Positions 8,808-17,644 of a stretch of DNA of 64,000 bases are shown in pieces; position 1 is the stretch's first letter; each line of letters opens with the position of its first letter. A program made the position numbers and the translations under genes. The notes beneath the pieces are model-generated. The model ran no database searches. It was not told the origin of the DNA and saw nothing but the letters and a program-made list of their open reading frames with translations. Source of the stretch: Azospirillum sp. TSH64 (lineage in GTDB: Bacteria; Pseudomonadota; Alphaproteobacteria; Azospirillales; Azospirillaceae); NCBI RefSeq assembly GCF_003116035.1, contig NZ_LGQW01000015.1, forward strand, positions 4,606,259 through 4,670,258, in the 5' to 3' direction.

Positions 8808-8895
8808 GCGGGCGCCGGCAACGTCGTCGGTGCCCGCAACATCGGCCAACACCGTGCGACGACGTGCGGATTTGGCCCTGGTTCGACGACGAACC
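8808..8895 (+). promoter_or_regulatory. Hexaloop hairpins in the nirB leader (candidate ANTAR target)
   Basis: Hairpin 1 (8808-8837) has a 12-bp stem closing the loop AACGTC, with A at position 1 and G at position 4. Hairpin 2 (8844-8877) pairs GGCCAA with TTGGCC outside and CCGTGC with GTGCGG inside around the loop GACGAC, which keeps G4 but has G rather than A at position 1. A third short hairpin (GGTTC-GACGAC-GAACC) spans 8880-8895. All lie within the first 100 bases of the predicted transcript, upstream of a strong terminator. Confidence 0.6.
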
Positions 8896-8906
8896 GCCCG
8901 GACAAC

Positions 8907-8987
8907 GGCGTCCGAACAGGTTTGCACCGGTCTTCGCGGTTCACTCGCGGGGCAGGGACGCAGGCCCGTTCGGACGCCTTTCTTTTT
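8907..8987 (+). terminator. Leader terminator (attenuator) upstream of nirB
   Basis: GGCGTCCGAAC (8907-8917) pairs perfectly with GTTCGGACGCC (8968-8978), followed by TTTCTTTTT. The 50-base loop can fold further. It lies between the sigma-54 promoter and nirB, so full transcription of the operon needs read-through. Confidence 0.75.
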
Positions 8988-9042
8988 GGCCCCGTGCCTG
9001 ACTTTGCAGCAGGCCGGACACGATAGACGAGGCAGACGCGCC

Positions 9043-11556
9043 ATGGACATGCATCTCTCATCGAACAACGGGCCCGCCGTCGAATCCAACGAATCAGAAC
9101 TGCACAGCACCGGCCCGGTCAGGGAACGGCTGGTTGTGGTCGGCAACGGCATGGCCGGCATGAAGACGGTGGAGGAACTGCTGGCCAAGGCGCCCGGCCG
9201 CTTCGACATCACCGTCTTCGGTGCCGAGCCGCACCCCAATTACAACCGCATCATGCTGTCGCCGGTGCTGGCGGGCGAGAAGACCTTCGACCAGATCGTG
9301 CTGAACAGCCGCGAGTGGTACGACGCCAACGGCATCGCGCTGCTGACCGGCGAGGCGGTTGAGAGCATCGACCGCGTGGGCAAGATGGTGGTCTCGCAGT
9401 CCGGCCGCGTCGTTCCCTATGACCGGCTGCTGATCGCCACCGGCTCCATGCCCTTCATCATCCCGGTGCCGGGATCGACCCTGCCCGGCGTCATTGGCTT
9501 CCGCGATCTGGCCGACGTCGACGCCATGCTGGCGGCGGCGGCGAAGGGCGGCCGCGCCGTGGTGATCGGCGGCGGGCTCTTGGGGCTGGAAGCCGCCAAC
9601 GGCCTGCGCGTCAAGGGTATGGAGGTCACCGTCGTTCATCTGATGCCGACGCTGATGGAACGCCAGCTCGACCCGTCGGCCGGCATGCTGCTGCAACGCG
9701 AGCTGGAACGCCGCGGCATCGAGGTGCTGACCGGCGCCGACACGGCGGAGATTGTCGGCGACGAGTGGGTCAGCGCGGTCCGGCTGCGGGATGGGCGCGA
9801 ACTGCCGGCCGACATCGTCGTCATGGCGGTGGGCATCCGCCCCAACATGGCGCTGGGCAAGGCAGCCGGTCTGGACTGCGGGCGCGGCATCCGCGTCGAC
9901 GACCGGATGCGCACCAGCGACCCGTCGATTTCCGCGGTCGGCGAATGCGTCGAGCATCGCGGCGTCACCTGGGGCCTCGTCGCCCCGTTGTTCGAGATGG
10001 CGAAGGTGCTGGCCCACGATCTCGCGGGCGGGGAGGGGGCGGCCTACACCGGCTCCGTCACCTCGACCAAGCTGAAGGTCACCGGCGTTGACGTGTTCTC
10101 CGCCGGCGATTTCTCGGGAGGGGTGGGGACCGAGGACATCGTGTTCCGCGACGCCGCCCGCGGTGTCTACAAGCGTCTGGTGCTGAAGGACGGCAAGCTG
10201 CTGGGCGCGGTGCTGTATGGCGATACCAAGGACGGCGCCTGGTACTTCTCGCTGCTGAAGGACGGCACCGACGTGTCGGCCGAGCGCGACAGCATGATCT
10301 TCGGCCAGGGCTTCGGCGGCGCCGACGCCGGCGACCCGAACGCCGCCATCGCGGCACTGCCCGACAGCGCCGAGATCTGCGGCTGCAACGGCGTCTGCAA
10401 GGGCACCATCGTCAAGGCGATCACCGAAAAGGGCCTGACCAGCCTGGACGAGGTGAAGGCGCACACCAAGGCCTCGGCCTCCTGCGGCGGCTGCGCCGGC
10501 ACGGTGGAACGGCTGCTGGCGGTGACGCTGGGCGACGGCTTCACCGCCGCGCCCAAGGTCAAGCCGATGTGCAAATGCACCCACCACACCCATGATCAGG
10601 TGCGGGCGGCCATCGTCGACCGCGGGCTGAAGACCATGCCCGAGGTCTTCCAGGCGATGGAATGGACGACGCCCGACGGCTGCGCTTCGTGCCGGCCGGC
10701 GCTGAACTATTACCTGCTCTGTGCGTGGCCGGGCGAGTACAAGGACGACTACCAGTCGCGCTACATCAACGAGCGCGCCCACGCCAACATCCAGAAGGAC
10801 GGCACCTATTCGGTCGTGCCGCGCATGTGGGGCGGCCTGACCAATGCGGCGGAACTGCGCGCCATCGCCGACGTGGTCGACAAGTTCGCCATCCCGACCG
10901 TGAAGGTGACCGGCGGCCAGCGCATCGACCTGTTCGGCGTGAAGAAGGAGGATCTGCCGGCGGTCTGGGCGGATCTGAATGCCGCCGGGATGGTGTCGGG
11001 CCATGCCTATGCCAAGGGGCTGCGCACGGTGAAGACCTGCGTCGGGTCGGAATGGTGCCGCTTCGGCACGCAGGATTCGACCGGGCTAGGCGTCAAGTTG
11101 GAGCGGCTGACCTGGGGCACCTGGACCCCGCACAAGGTCAAGCTGGCAGTGTCGGGCTGCCCGCGCAACTGTGCCGAGGCCACCATCAAGGATCTGGGCG
11201 TGGTGTGCATCGACAGCGGCTATGAGCTGCATGTCGGCGGCAACGGCGGCCTGCATGTCCGCGCCTGCGACCTGATGGTCCGCGTGGGCACGGAGGAGGA
11301 AGTTCTGGAATACACCGGCGCCTTCATGCAGCTCTACCGCGAGGAGGCCCGCTATCTGGAGCGCACGGCACCCTGGGTGGAGCGGGTCGGGCTCGACCAT
11401 ATCAAGGCGGCGCTGGTCGAGGATCCGGAGCGGCGCCGTGCGTTGAACGCGCGCTTCCTGTTCTCGCAGACCTTCTCGCAGGACGACCCGTGGGCGGAAC
11501 GCGCCGCCAAGGGCGTCGACCGTCACGAATTCAATCTGCTCGCCGAAGTGGGGTAA
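9043..11556 (+). CDS. nirB: Assimilatory NAD(P)H nitrite reductase, large subunit NirB
   Basis: An 837-residue cytosolic flavo-siroheme enzyme that reduces nitrite to ammonium with NAD(P)H. Domains in order: FAD-binding (LVVVGNGMAGMKT, about 30-42) and NAD-binding (AVVIGGGLLGLEAA, about 170), a BFD-type [2Fe-2S] module (C446, C448, C481, C484), a second BFD-like segment (CKCTHHTHDQ), the sulfite/nitrite reductase half-domain, and the siroheme/[4Fe-4S] site with C666, C672, C706 and C710 (CVGSEWC; CPRNC). The ATG at 9043 is chosen because the open frame upstream lies in the regulated leader; GAGG is 10 bases before it. It heads nirB-nirD-nasA-cobA. Confidence 0.96.
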   Translation: MDMHLSSNNGPAVESNESELHSTGPVRERLVVVGNGMAGMKTVEELLAKAPGRFDITVFGAEPHPNYNRIMLSPVLAGEKTFDQIVLNSREWYDANGIALLTGEAVESIDRVGKMVVSQSGRVVPYDRLLIATGSMPFIIPVPGSTLPGVIGFRDLADVDAMLAAAAKGGRAVVIGGGLLGLEAANGLRVKGMEVTVVHLMPTLMERQLDPSAGMLLQRELERRGIEVLTGADTAEIVGDEWVSAVRLRDGRELPADIVVMAVGIRPNMALGKAAGLDCGRGIRVDDRMRTSDPSISAVGECVEHRGVTWGLVAPLFEMAKVLAHDLAGGEGAAYTGSVTSTKLKVTGVDVFSAGDFSGGVGTEDIVFRDAARGVYKRLVLKDGKLLGAVLYGDTKDGAWYFSLLKDGTDVSAERDSMIFGQGFGGADAGDPNAAIAALPDSAEICGCNGVCKGTIVKAITEKGLTSLDEVKAHTKASASCGGCAGTVERLLAVTLGDGFTAAPKVKPMCKCTHHTHDQVRAAIVDRGLKTMPEVFQAMEWTTPDGCASCRPALNYYLLCAWPGEYKDDYQSRYINERAHANIQKDGTYSVVPRMWGGLTNAAELRAIADVVDKFAIPTVKVTGGQRIDLFGVKKEDLPAVWADLNAAGMVSGHAYAKGLRTVKTCVGSEWCRFGTQDSTGLGVKLERLTWGTWTPHKVKLAVSGCPRNCAEATIKDLGVVCIDSGYELHVGGNGGLHVRACDLMVRVGTEEEVLEYTGAFMQLYREEARYLERTAPWVERVGLDHIKAALVEDPERRRALNARFLFSQTFSQDDPWAERAAKGVDRHEFNLLAEVG

Positions 11557-11562
11557 GGGATC

Positions 11563-11970
11563 ATGGACAGCATCATCATGGAAAACGCCGTCTCCGAGCC
11601 CGCCATCTCGGAAACCGTCTGGACCCAGGTCGGCAGCATCGACGACATCCCGGTGCTGGGCTCGCGCGTCGTCCGCACCCCCGGCGGCGACATCGCCCTG
11701 TTCCGCACAGCGGCCGACGAGGTCTTCGCGCTGGAGGATGCCTGCCCGCACAAGCAGGGGCCGCTGTCCCAGGGCATCGTCCATGGCCGCCGCGTCACCT
11801 GCCCGCTGCACAGCTGGGTGATCGAACTGGCGACCGGCGAGGCCGTCGCCCCCGACGAGGGCCGCACCGGCCATGTCCCGGTGCGGGTCGAGGGGCGCAG
11901 CGTCGCCATCGCGCTGGGCGAGGCCAAGCTGTCGCGCGGCGGCTGCCGCAAGGCCTGCGGCCATGTTTGA
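11563..11970 (+). CDS. nirD: Nitrite reductase small subunit NirD (Rieske type)
   Basis: A 135-residue Rieske-fold partner of NirB. The ligand motifs are CPHKQGPL and CPLHSW, so the family's C-x-H ... C-x2-H pattern is complete and a [2Fe-2S] cluster is possible, although many NirD proteins have lost it. It starts 6 bases after nirB and its stop overlaps the nasA start (ATGTTTGA), which suggests coupled translation. A short cysteine-bearing tail (RGGCRKACGHV) follows the Rieske fold. Confidence 0.93.
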   Translation: MDSIIMENAVSEPAISETVWTQVGSIDDIPVLGSRVVRTPGGDIALFRTAADEVFALEDACPHKQGPLSQGIVHGRRVTCPLHSWVIELATGEAVAPDEGRTGHVPVRVEGRSVAIALGEAKLSRGGCRKACGHV

Positions 11971-14656
11971 CGGGGCGGAGTCGTCCTCCGGCCGGGCCAA
12001 GGGCGGTGAACGGGAGGTGAAGACCACCTGTCCCTATTGCGGGGTCGGGTGCGGGGTGATCGCGCGCGTTTCGGCCGATGGCGCCGTGACCGTGCGCGGC
12101 GATGCCGACCACCCGGCGAACCGGGGACGGCTCTGCTCCAAGGGATCGGCGCTGGCCGACACGCTGGTGCCGGATGGGCGGCTGCTCTATCCGGAAATCG
12201 GCGACAAGCGGGTGTCGTGGGACGAAGCGCTGGACGAGGTGGCCCGGCGCTTTTCCGACACCATCGCCAGGCATGGGCCGGACTCGGTGGCCTTCTACGT
12301 CTCCGGCCAGCTGCTGACCGAGGATTACTACGTCGCCAACAAGCTGATGAAGGGCTTCATCGGCTCGGCCAACATCGACACCAACTCGCGGCTGTGCATG
12401 GCCTCGTCGGTGGTCGGGCACAAGCGGGGGCTGGGCGCCGACGCGGTGCCGGGGGCTTACGAGGATTTCGAGTGCGCCGATCTGGTGGTGCTGGTGGGGT
12501 CCAACCTCGCCTGGTGCCACCCGGTTTTGCACCAGCGGCTGCTGGCGGCACGGGCCGAACGCGGCACCCGGATCGTCGTCGTCGATCCAAGGCGGACCGA
12601 CTGCGTCGATGCCGCCGACCGCCATCTGGCGCTGAGGGCCGGTACCGACGCGCTGCTGTTCAACGGGCTGATGGCCTATCTGGATGAGCGCGGCCATCGC
12701 GATGCGGGCTTCGTCGCCGCCCATGCCGAGGGGGTCGAGGAGGCGCTGACCACCGCCCGTGCCGATGCGCCGGATGTGGCGACCGTGGCCCGCCGCTGCG
12801 GGCTGGAGGAGGCGGAAGTCGCCGCCTTCTATGCCGAGTTCGCCGCCACAGACCGGGTGGTGACGGTCTATTCGCAGGGCGTCAACCAGTCCTCCCAGGG
12901 CAGCGACACCGTCAACACCATCCTGAACGTCCATTTCCTGACCGGGCGCATCGGCCGGCCCGGCTGCGGCCCCTTCTCCGTCACCGGGCAGCCGAACGCC
13001 ATGGGCGGGCGCGAGGTCGGCGGGCTGGCGAACCAGCTGGCCGCCCATATGGGCTTTACCGAAACGGAGGTGGACCGGGTCGGCCGCTTCTGGAATGCGC
13101 CGCGCGTGGCGGCCAAGCCGGGGCTGAAGGCGGTCGATCTGTTCCGCGCCATCGAGGCCGGCACGGTCAAGGCGGTGTGGATCATGGCGACCAACCCCGC
13201 CGTCAGCATGCCCGATGCGGGCCGGGTGCGGCGGGCGCTGGAACGCTGCGAGACGGTGGTGGTCTCCGACTGCATCCGCGACACCGACACCGGCCGCTTC
13301 GCCCATATCCGCCTGCCGGCAAGGGGCTGGAGCGAGAAGGACGGCACCGTCACCAACTCCGACCGCACCATCTCGCGCCAGCGCGCCTTCAAGGACGGGG
13401 AAGGGGAGGCGCAGGCCGACTGGTGGATCGTCACCCAGGTCGCGCGCCGCATGGGCTTTGCCGAGGCCTTCCCGTACGAGACTGCCGCCGCGGTGTTCCG
13501 CGAGCATGCCGCGCTGTCGGACTTCGAGAATGGCGGGACGCGGGCGTTCGACATCGGGGCGCTGAGCGGGCTGGACGATGGCGGCTATGACGCGCTGACG
13601 CCCTTCCCCTGGCCCTGGCGGGTGGATGCCAAGCCGCAGAAGCGGCTGTTCGGCGATGGACGATTCTTCACCGCGGACGGGCGCGCCCGGATGCTGCCGG
13701 TCACGGCGAAGCCGCTGCCGCGCGAGATGCCGGACGGGGCGCTGTTGCTGAACACCGGGCGGCTGCGCGACCAGTGGCACACCATGACCCGCACCGGACT
13801 GTCGGCGCGGCTGTCCGCCCATGCGCCGGAACCGCGGCTGGACATCCACCCGGCGGATGCGGCGGCGCGTGGGCTGGCGGATGGCGGGCTGGCCCGCATC
13901 GCGACGGTGGCCGGGGAGGCGCTGGCGCGGGTGCGCGTCACCGATACGCAAGGCGAAGGCACGGTCTTCCTGCCGATGCATTGGACTGAGCGCTTCACCG
14001 GTGCCTGCGTCATCGGCCGGCTGGTCGACGACGAGGCGGTGGATCCGGTCTCCGGCCAACCCGACCTGAAGCGGATGCCGGCGACGGTGGGGCCCTGGCG
14101 GCCGGACTGGACCGCCTTCCTGCTGGTCCGCCATGCCGTGGAGCCCGGCCATGGCGGCTATTGGGCGCGCCGCGCCGTGGCGGGCGGGCATCTGGTGGAG
14201 ATGGCGGGGATGGGGGCGATCCCGGCGGTGGCGGAGTGGCTGCCCGGCCTCGACCCCGCCGGGGCGGTGGTGGAGTTCCGCGATCCTGCGCGCGGCGGCC
14301 TGCGGATGGCCTGGATGGACGGGGACCGGCTGGAGGCCTGCCTGTTCGTCGCCGCTGATGGGCGCCTGCCGCCGCGCGGCTGGCTCGCCGGGCTTTTGGA
14401 AAAGGATGGGCTGGACGACGGGGCGCGGGCCGGGCTGCTCGCCGGCCGGGCGCCGGGGGCGCAGGCCGATGAGGGGCGGATCGTCTGCGCCTGCTTCAGC
14501 GTCGGCATCAACCGGTTGGTCGGCGCCATCCGCGACCGCCGGCTGACCAGCGTGGCGGAGATCGGCGCGGCATTGAAAGCCGGCACGAATTGTGGTTCCT
14601 GCGTGCCCGAACTCAAGGAGGTGCTTCGTCATGCTCACCAGCGCGAAGTGGCGTGA
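11963..14656 (+). CDS. nasA: Assimilatory nitrate reductase catalytic subunit NasA
   Basis: An 897-residue cytosolic molybdopterin enzyme that reduces nitrate to nitrite. The N-terminal [4Fe-4S] ligands are C23, C26, C30 and C58 (TCPYCGVGCGV; LCSKG). The bis-MGD domain follows (SRLCMASSV; ATNPAVSMPDAGR; the C-terminal molydopterin-dinucleotide domain around LLLNTGRLRDQWHTMTRTG). A BFD-like [2Fe-2S] module closes the protein (VCACFSVGINRLVGAIRDR ... TNCGSC), as in the NasA group that takes electrons from a separate reductase or NirB-like partner. The ATG at 11963 overlaps the nirD stop. No separate NasC-type reductase is seen nearby. Confidence 0.94.
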   Translation: MFDGAESSSGRAKGGEREVKTTCPYCGVGCGVIARVSADGAVTVRGDADHPANRGRLCSKGSALADTLVPDGRLLYPEIGDKRVSWDEALDEVARRFSDTIARHGPDSVAFYVSGQLLTEDYYVANKLMKGFIGSANIDTNSRLCMASSVVGHKRGLGADAVPGAYEDFECADLVVLVGSNLAWCHPVLHQRLLAARAERGTRIVVVDPRRTDCVDAADRHLALRAGTDALLFNGLMAYLDERGHRDAGFVAAHAEGVEEALTTARADAPDVATVARRCGLEEAEVAAFYAEFAATDRVVTVYSQGVNQSSQGSDTVNTILNVHFLTGRIGRPGCGPFSVTGQPNAMGGREVGGLANQLAAHMGFTETEVDRVGRFWNAPRVAAKPGLKAVDLFRAIEAGTVKAVWIMATNPAVSMPDAGRVRRALERCETVVVSDCIRDTDTGRFAHIRLPARGWSEKDGTVTNSDRTISRQRAFKDGEGEAQADWWIVTQVARRMGFAEAFPYETAAAVFREHAALSDFENGGTRAFDIGALSGLDDGGYDALTPFPWPWRVDAKPQKRLFGDGRFFTADGRARMLPVTAKPLPREMPDGALLLNTGRLRDQWHTMTRTGLSARLSAHAPEPRLDIHPADAAARGLADGGLARIATVAGEALARVRVTDTQGEGTVFLPMHWTERFTGACVIGRLVDDEAVDPVSGQPDLKRMPATVGPWRPDWTAFLLVRHAVEPGHGGYWARRAVAGGHLVEMAGMGAIPAVAEWLPGLDPAGAVVEFRDPARGGLRMAWMDGDRLEACLFVAADGRLPPRGWLAGLLEKDGLDDGARAGLLAGRAPGAQADEGRIVCACFSVGINRLVGAIRDRRLTSVAEIGAALKAGTNCGSCVPELKEVLRHAHQREVA

Positions 14657-15620
14657 GAGTCTCGTGGCGCTGGCGCGCCTCTTGGTACCGCGCTTCGCGG
14701 GTGCTGGCGGCGGTGCCTTGTCCCTTCTCCCTCTCCCTTGGGAAAGGGCCGCCACGCGACCCCCTCACCCTAACCCTCTCCCCGGGGGGGAGAGGGGATA
14801 CCGTGCTGCCCGGCAAAAAGAGTGCGGGCAAGTCACCCTCGTCGGTGCCGGTCCCGGCGACCCCGACCTGCTGACCGTCGCGGCGGTCAAGGCGCTGGCG
14901 GCGGCCGAAGTCGTGCTCTACGACGCGCTGGTCGGCGACGGGATCCTCGACCTCGCCCATCCCAAGGCCGAGCGCATCTGCGTCGGCAAGCGCTCCGGCC
15001 GGCATTCGCTGCCGCAGGGGGAGATCAACGCGCTGATCGCCTTCCATGCCCGGCGTGGCAAGCGGGTGGTGCGGCTGAAGGGCGGCGACCCGATGGTGTT
15101 CGGCCGGGCCGGCGAGGAGATCGAGCATCTCGACAGCCTCGGCATTCCGGTGCGGGTGGTGCCTGGGATCACCGCGGCACTTGGCTGCGCCGCCTCGACC
15201 GGGCTGTCGCTGACCAAGCGCGGGGTGTCGCGCGCCGTCACCTTCGTCACCGCCCATGGCCGTGACGGCGAGCGGTTCGAGCCCGATTGGGCGCGGCTGG
15301 CCGATCCGCAGGGCACGCTGGCGATCTACATGGGACGCGAGCAGGCTCGCGCGGTCGGGCAGGGGCTGACCGGTGCCGGGCTGCCGGCCACGACGCCGGT
15401 GCTGGCGGTGGAGAATGGCTGCCGGCCCGACGAGCGGCGGTACTGGACGACGCTCGGCCGGATGGCGGAGCAGGGCGTGGCAGCCGGCAGGGGGCCGACC
15501 CTGCTGCTGGTGGGGGAGGCGCTACGCCCGCGCCAAATTGCCGGTGAGACGGTTGGGACGGCGGACACCATTGACCTCCGCGCGCTCGGCGACCTCGCTC
15601 AGGGGTTCGATCACGACTGA
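14631..15620 (+). CDS. cobA: Uroporphyrinogen-III C-methyltransferase with repeat-derived N-terminal extension
   Basis: SUMT makes precorrin-2, the precursor of siroheme needed by NirB. The catalytic domain spans about residues 63-305 with VTLVGAGPGDPDLLTVAAVK, VRLKGGDPMVFGRAGEE, VVPGITAALGCAA and LLLVGEAL. The domain has no start codon at its own beginning, so translation must begin upstream: the ATG at 14631 overlaps the end of nasA by 26 bases and gives 329 residues. The extension runs in frame through dispersed repeat copy D (PHPNPLPGGERG), so the repeat is translated. The 3' end overlaps a convergent NlpC/P60 gene by 99 bases. Confidence 0.88.
   Translation: MLTSAKWRESLVALARLLVPRFAGAGGGALSLLPLPWERAATRPPHPNPLPGGERGYRAARQKECGQVTLVGAGPGDPDLLTVAAVKALAAAEVVLYDALVGDGILDLAHPKAERICVGKRSGRHSLPQGEINALIAFHARRGKRVVRLKGGDPMVFGRAGEEIEHLDSLGIPVRVVPGITAALGCAASTGLSLTKRGVSRAVTFVTAHGRDGERFEPDWARLADPQGTLAIYMGREQARAVGQGLTGAGLPATTPVLAVENGCRPDERRYWTTLGRMAEQGVAAGRGPTLLLVGEALRPRQIAGETVGTADTIDLRALGDLAQGFDHD
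14760..14797. repeat. Dispersed palindromic repeat, copy D, inside cobA
   Basis: Same element as copies A-C (CCCTCACCCTAACCCTCTC then the CCCC/GGGG palindrome and GAGAGGGG). It lies within the 5' coding part of cobA and adds no stop or frameshift. A related CTCCCTCTCCC tract precedes it at about 14721-14745. Confidence 0.85.
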
Positions 15621-16304
15621 CATGGTGAAGACGGTGGCGTGCAGCAGGTTCGTCCCGTCCACCATCAGCCCGACATGGCCGGGGAAGAAGACGATGTCGC
15701 CGCGCCGATACTCGACGCCGCGGCCGTCCTCGGACACCCACGCCCCCAGCCGCTCGTCTTTGCGCTGCATGCCGCTGCTGTGGTGGGAGACGATGCCGGC
15801 GGCAGCCATGGCGGTCAGCACCAGCCCGGAACAGTCGATGCCGAAGCTGCTGCGGCCGCCCCAGACATAGGGCGTTTCCAGAAAGCGCAGGGCGGTGGCG
15901 ATGTGATCGGGTGCGGGAGCGGCGCCCACCGGCTCCAGCCAGCCGGCGAACAGCCACAGCCCGTCGTCGGTGCCGACCCAGCCGTTTTCGGCCCGGCCGT
16001 CCAGCGTCACCGTCGACCCGAAGCTGAGCGTCGCCACCGGCGGCGCCCGGTGCGTCGGGCCGGGGTGCAGGTCGGCGCGCAGGGCCCGCACGCGGTGGGT
16101 GGGGGCGACCGGCTCCCGATGCGCGGTGCCCGGCGGCAGCCAGCCGACATGGCCGTCGAAGGCGTTCTCCGCCCGCAGCCAGCCGTCACGCTCCTCCAGA
16201 ATGCGGAAGCGCTCACCGCGGATCATCTCGCTGGTCTGGGCGATGCCGTCCTGCGGCTCTTCCAGCAGGACGGCGTGCGGGGCGGTCAGTTGGCGAAGGG
16301 TCAT
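15522..16304 (-). CDS. SH3-domain NlpC/P60 family peptidase
   Basis: A cell-wall hydrolase-like protein of about 260 residues, of the class that cleaves gamma-glutamyl-diamino acid bonds in peptidoglycan stems. Two SH3-like segments come first (GERFRILEERDGWLRAENAF; FGSTVTLDGRAENGWVG), then the NlpC/P60 domain with the catalytic cysteine in GIDCSGLV and histidine in FFPGHVGLMV. No signal peptide is seen. The ATG at 16304 (MTLRQLTAPHAVLL) is chosen as nearest to the first SH3 domain; an ATG at 16388 would add 28 residues. It converges on cobA and the two coding regions overlap by 99 bases. Confidence 0.85.
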   Translation of the reverse strand: MTLRQLTAPHAVLLEEPQDGIAQTSEMIRGERFRILEERDGWLRAENAFDGHVGWLPPGTAHREPVAPTHRVRALRADLHPGPTHRAPPVATLSFGSTVTLDGRAENGWVGTDDGLWLFAGWLEPVGAAPAPDHIATALRFLETPYVWGGRSSFGIDCSGLVLTAMAAAGIVSHHSSGMQRKDERLGAWVSEDGRGVEYRRGDIVFFPGHVGLMVDGTNLLHATVFTMSVVIEPLSEVAERAEVNGVRRPNRLTGNLARA

Positions 16305-16546
16305 GGGGGCGGGCCGGAATTTGGGGAAACCGGCTGCGACCTTAGCGCCGCCGCCGCGGTGGTGCGAGGGATAAAGCATGTCCGTCATTTCAACGGGGCT
16401 TCCGTCATTTCGCCGGAAAACTCAAGCGCCACCGGCGCATTGCCCGGTTCTGCCCGGCGGCATCCGCCGACATCTTTCGTGTGCGGGCCAAACCATCGGC
16501 ATGGCCCGCCAACACGGGACACGGCTGAACAGAGGAGCGGGAGACC

Positions 16547-17626
16547 ATGGCAACGATGAAGGTTCTGGTTTTGGGTGCGGGCAAGATCGGCTCGATGATC
16601 GGCACGCTGCTGTCCGAGACCGGCGATTTCGCCGTCACCATCGGCGACCGGGACGAGGCGCTGCTGTACCGCGCCGAACATGCCGGGCTGCGGGTGGCGC
16701 GTGTCGATGTCGAGGATCCGGCGTCTCTGCGCGCCGCCATGGAAGGCCAGCAGGCGGTGTTGAGCGCCTGCCCCTTCACCCTGACCCCAGTCATCGCCAC
16801 CGCCGCCGTCGCGGCCGGCGCCCATTACCTCGACCTGACCGAGGATGTCGCCGCCACCCGCAAGGTGAAGATGCTGGCGGAGACGGCCAGTACGGCGCTG
16901 ATCCCGCAATGCGGTCTGGCGCCGGGCTTCATCTCCATCGTCGGCCATGACCTCGCCCGCCGATTCGACGAGCTGCACAACCTGCACCTCAGGGTCGGCG
17001 CGCTGCCGCAATACCCGACCAACGCCCTGAAATACAATCTGACCTGGAGCACCGACGGGCTGATCAACGAGTATTGCAACCCGTGCGAGGCCATCGTCGA
17101 CGGCCGTCCGCACGAGGTGATGCCGCTGGAGGGTGACGAGCGCTTTGCGCTGGACGGTGTCGATTACGAGGCCTTCAACACGTCGGGCGGGCTGGGCTCG
17201 CTGTGCGAGACGCTGGCCGGAAAGGTGCGGAACCTCGATTACAAGACGGTCCGCTATCCCGGCCATCGCGACATCGTCCGTCTGCTGATCCGCGACCTGC
17301 GGCTGGGCGAGCGGCGCCATCTGCTGAAGGATGTGCTGGAAACTGCGGTGCCGCTGACCTTGCAGGACGTGGTGCTGGTGCTGGCGACCGCCACCGGCAT
17401 GCAGGACGGCGAGCTGCGGCAGGAGACCTTCGCCACCAAGATCTACAGCAAGCCGATTGCCGGCCGCACCTGGAGCGCCATCCAGGTCACCACCGCCGCC
17501 GGCATCTGCGCCGTGCTGGACCTGCTGCGCGAGGGCTCCATCCCGCAGGCCGGCTTCATCCGGCAGGAACAGGTACCGCTGGATGCCTTCCTGAACAACC
17601 GCTTCGGCCGGCATTACAAGGGGTGA
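16547..17626 (+). CDS. Saccharopine dehydrogenase family protein
   Basis: A 359-residue soluble NAD(P)-dependent enzyme. The N-terminal Rossmann motif is KVLVLGAGKIGSMIGTLLSE, followed by the family's ACPFTLTPVIATAAVAAGAH and YLDLTED segments and CGLAPGFISIVG. These resemble saccharopine reductase/dehydrogenase proteins of lysine metabolism. Homologues also act on carboxynorspermidine or have no known substrate, so the reaction is not assigned. A good ribosome site (GGAGCGGGAG) precedes the ATG. It stands alone between the convergent NlpC gene and a convergent K+ channel gene. Confidence 0.87.
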   Translation: MATMKVLVLGAGKIGSMIGTLLSETGDFAVTIGDRDEALLYRAEHAGLRVARVDVEDPASLRAAMEGQQAVLSACPFTLTPVIATAAVAAGAHYLDLTEDVAATRKVKMLAETASTALIPQCGLAPGFISIVGHDLARRFDELHNLHLRVGALPQYPTNALKYNLTWSTDGLINEYCNPCEAIVDGRPHEVMPLEGDERFALDGVDYEAFNTSGGLGSLCETLAGKVRNLDYKTVRYPGHRDIVRLLIRDLRLGERRHLLKDVLETAVPLTLQDVVLVLATATGMQDGELRQETFATKIYSKPIAGRTWSAIQVTTAAGICAVLDLLREGSIPQAGFIRQEQVPLDAFLNNRFGRHYKG

Positions 17627-17644
17627 GCGTGTGGGGGGCCGATC

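Noticed and set aside
11795-14755. Very long open frame on the minus strand opposite nasA
   Set aside because: It mirrors codon structure of a real, motif-complete nitrate reductase gene. Its peptide is Arg/His/Pro-rich with no recognisable domain, as expected of antisense frames in high-GC DNA.
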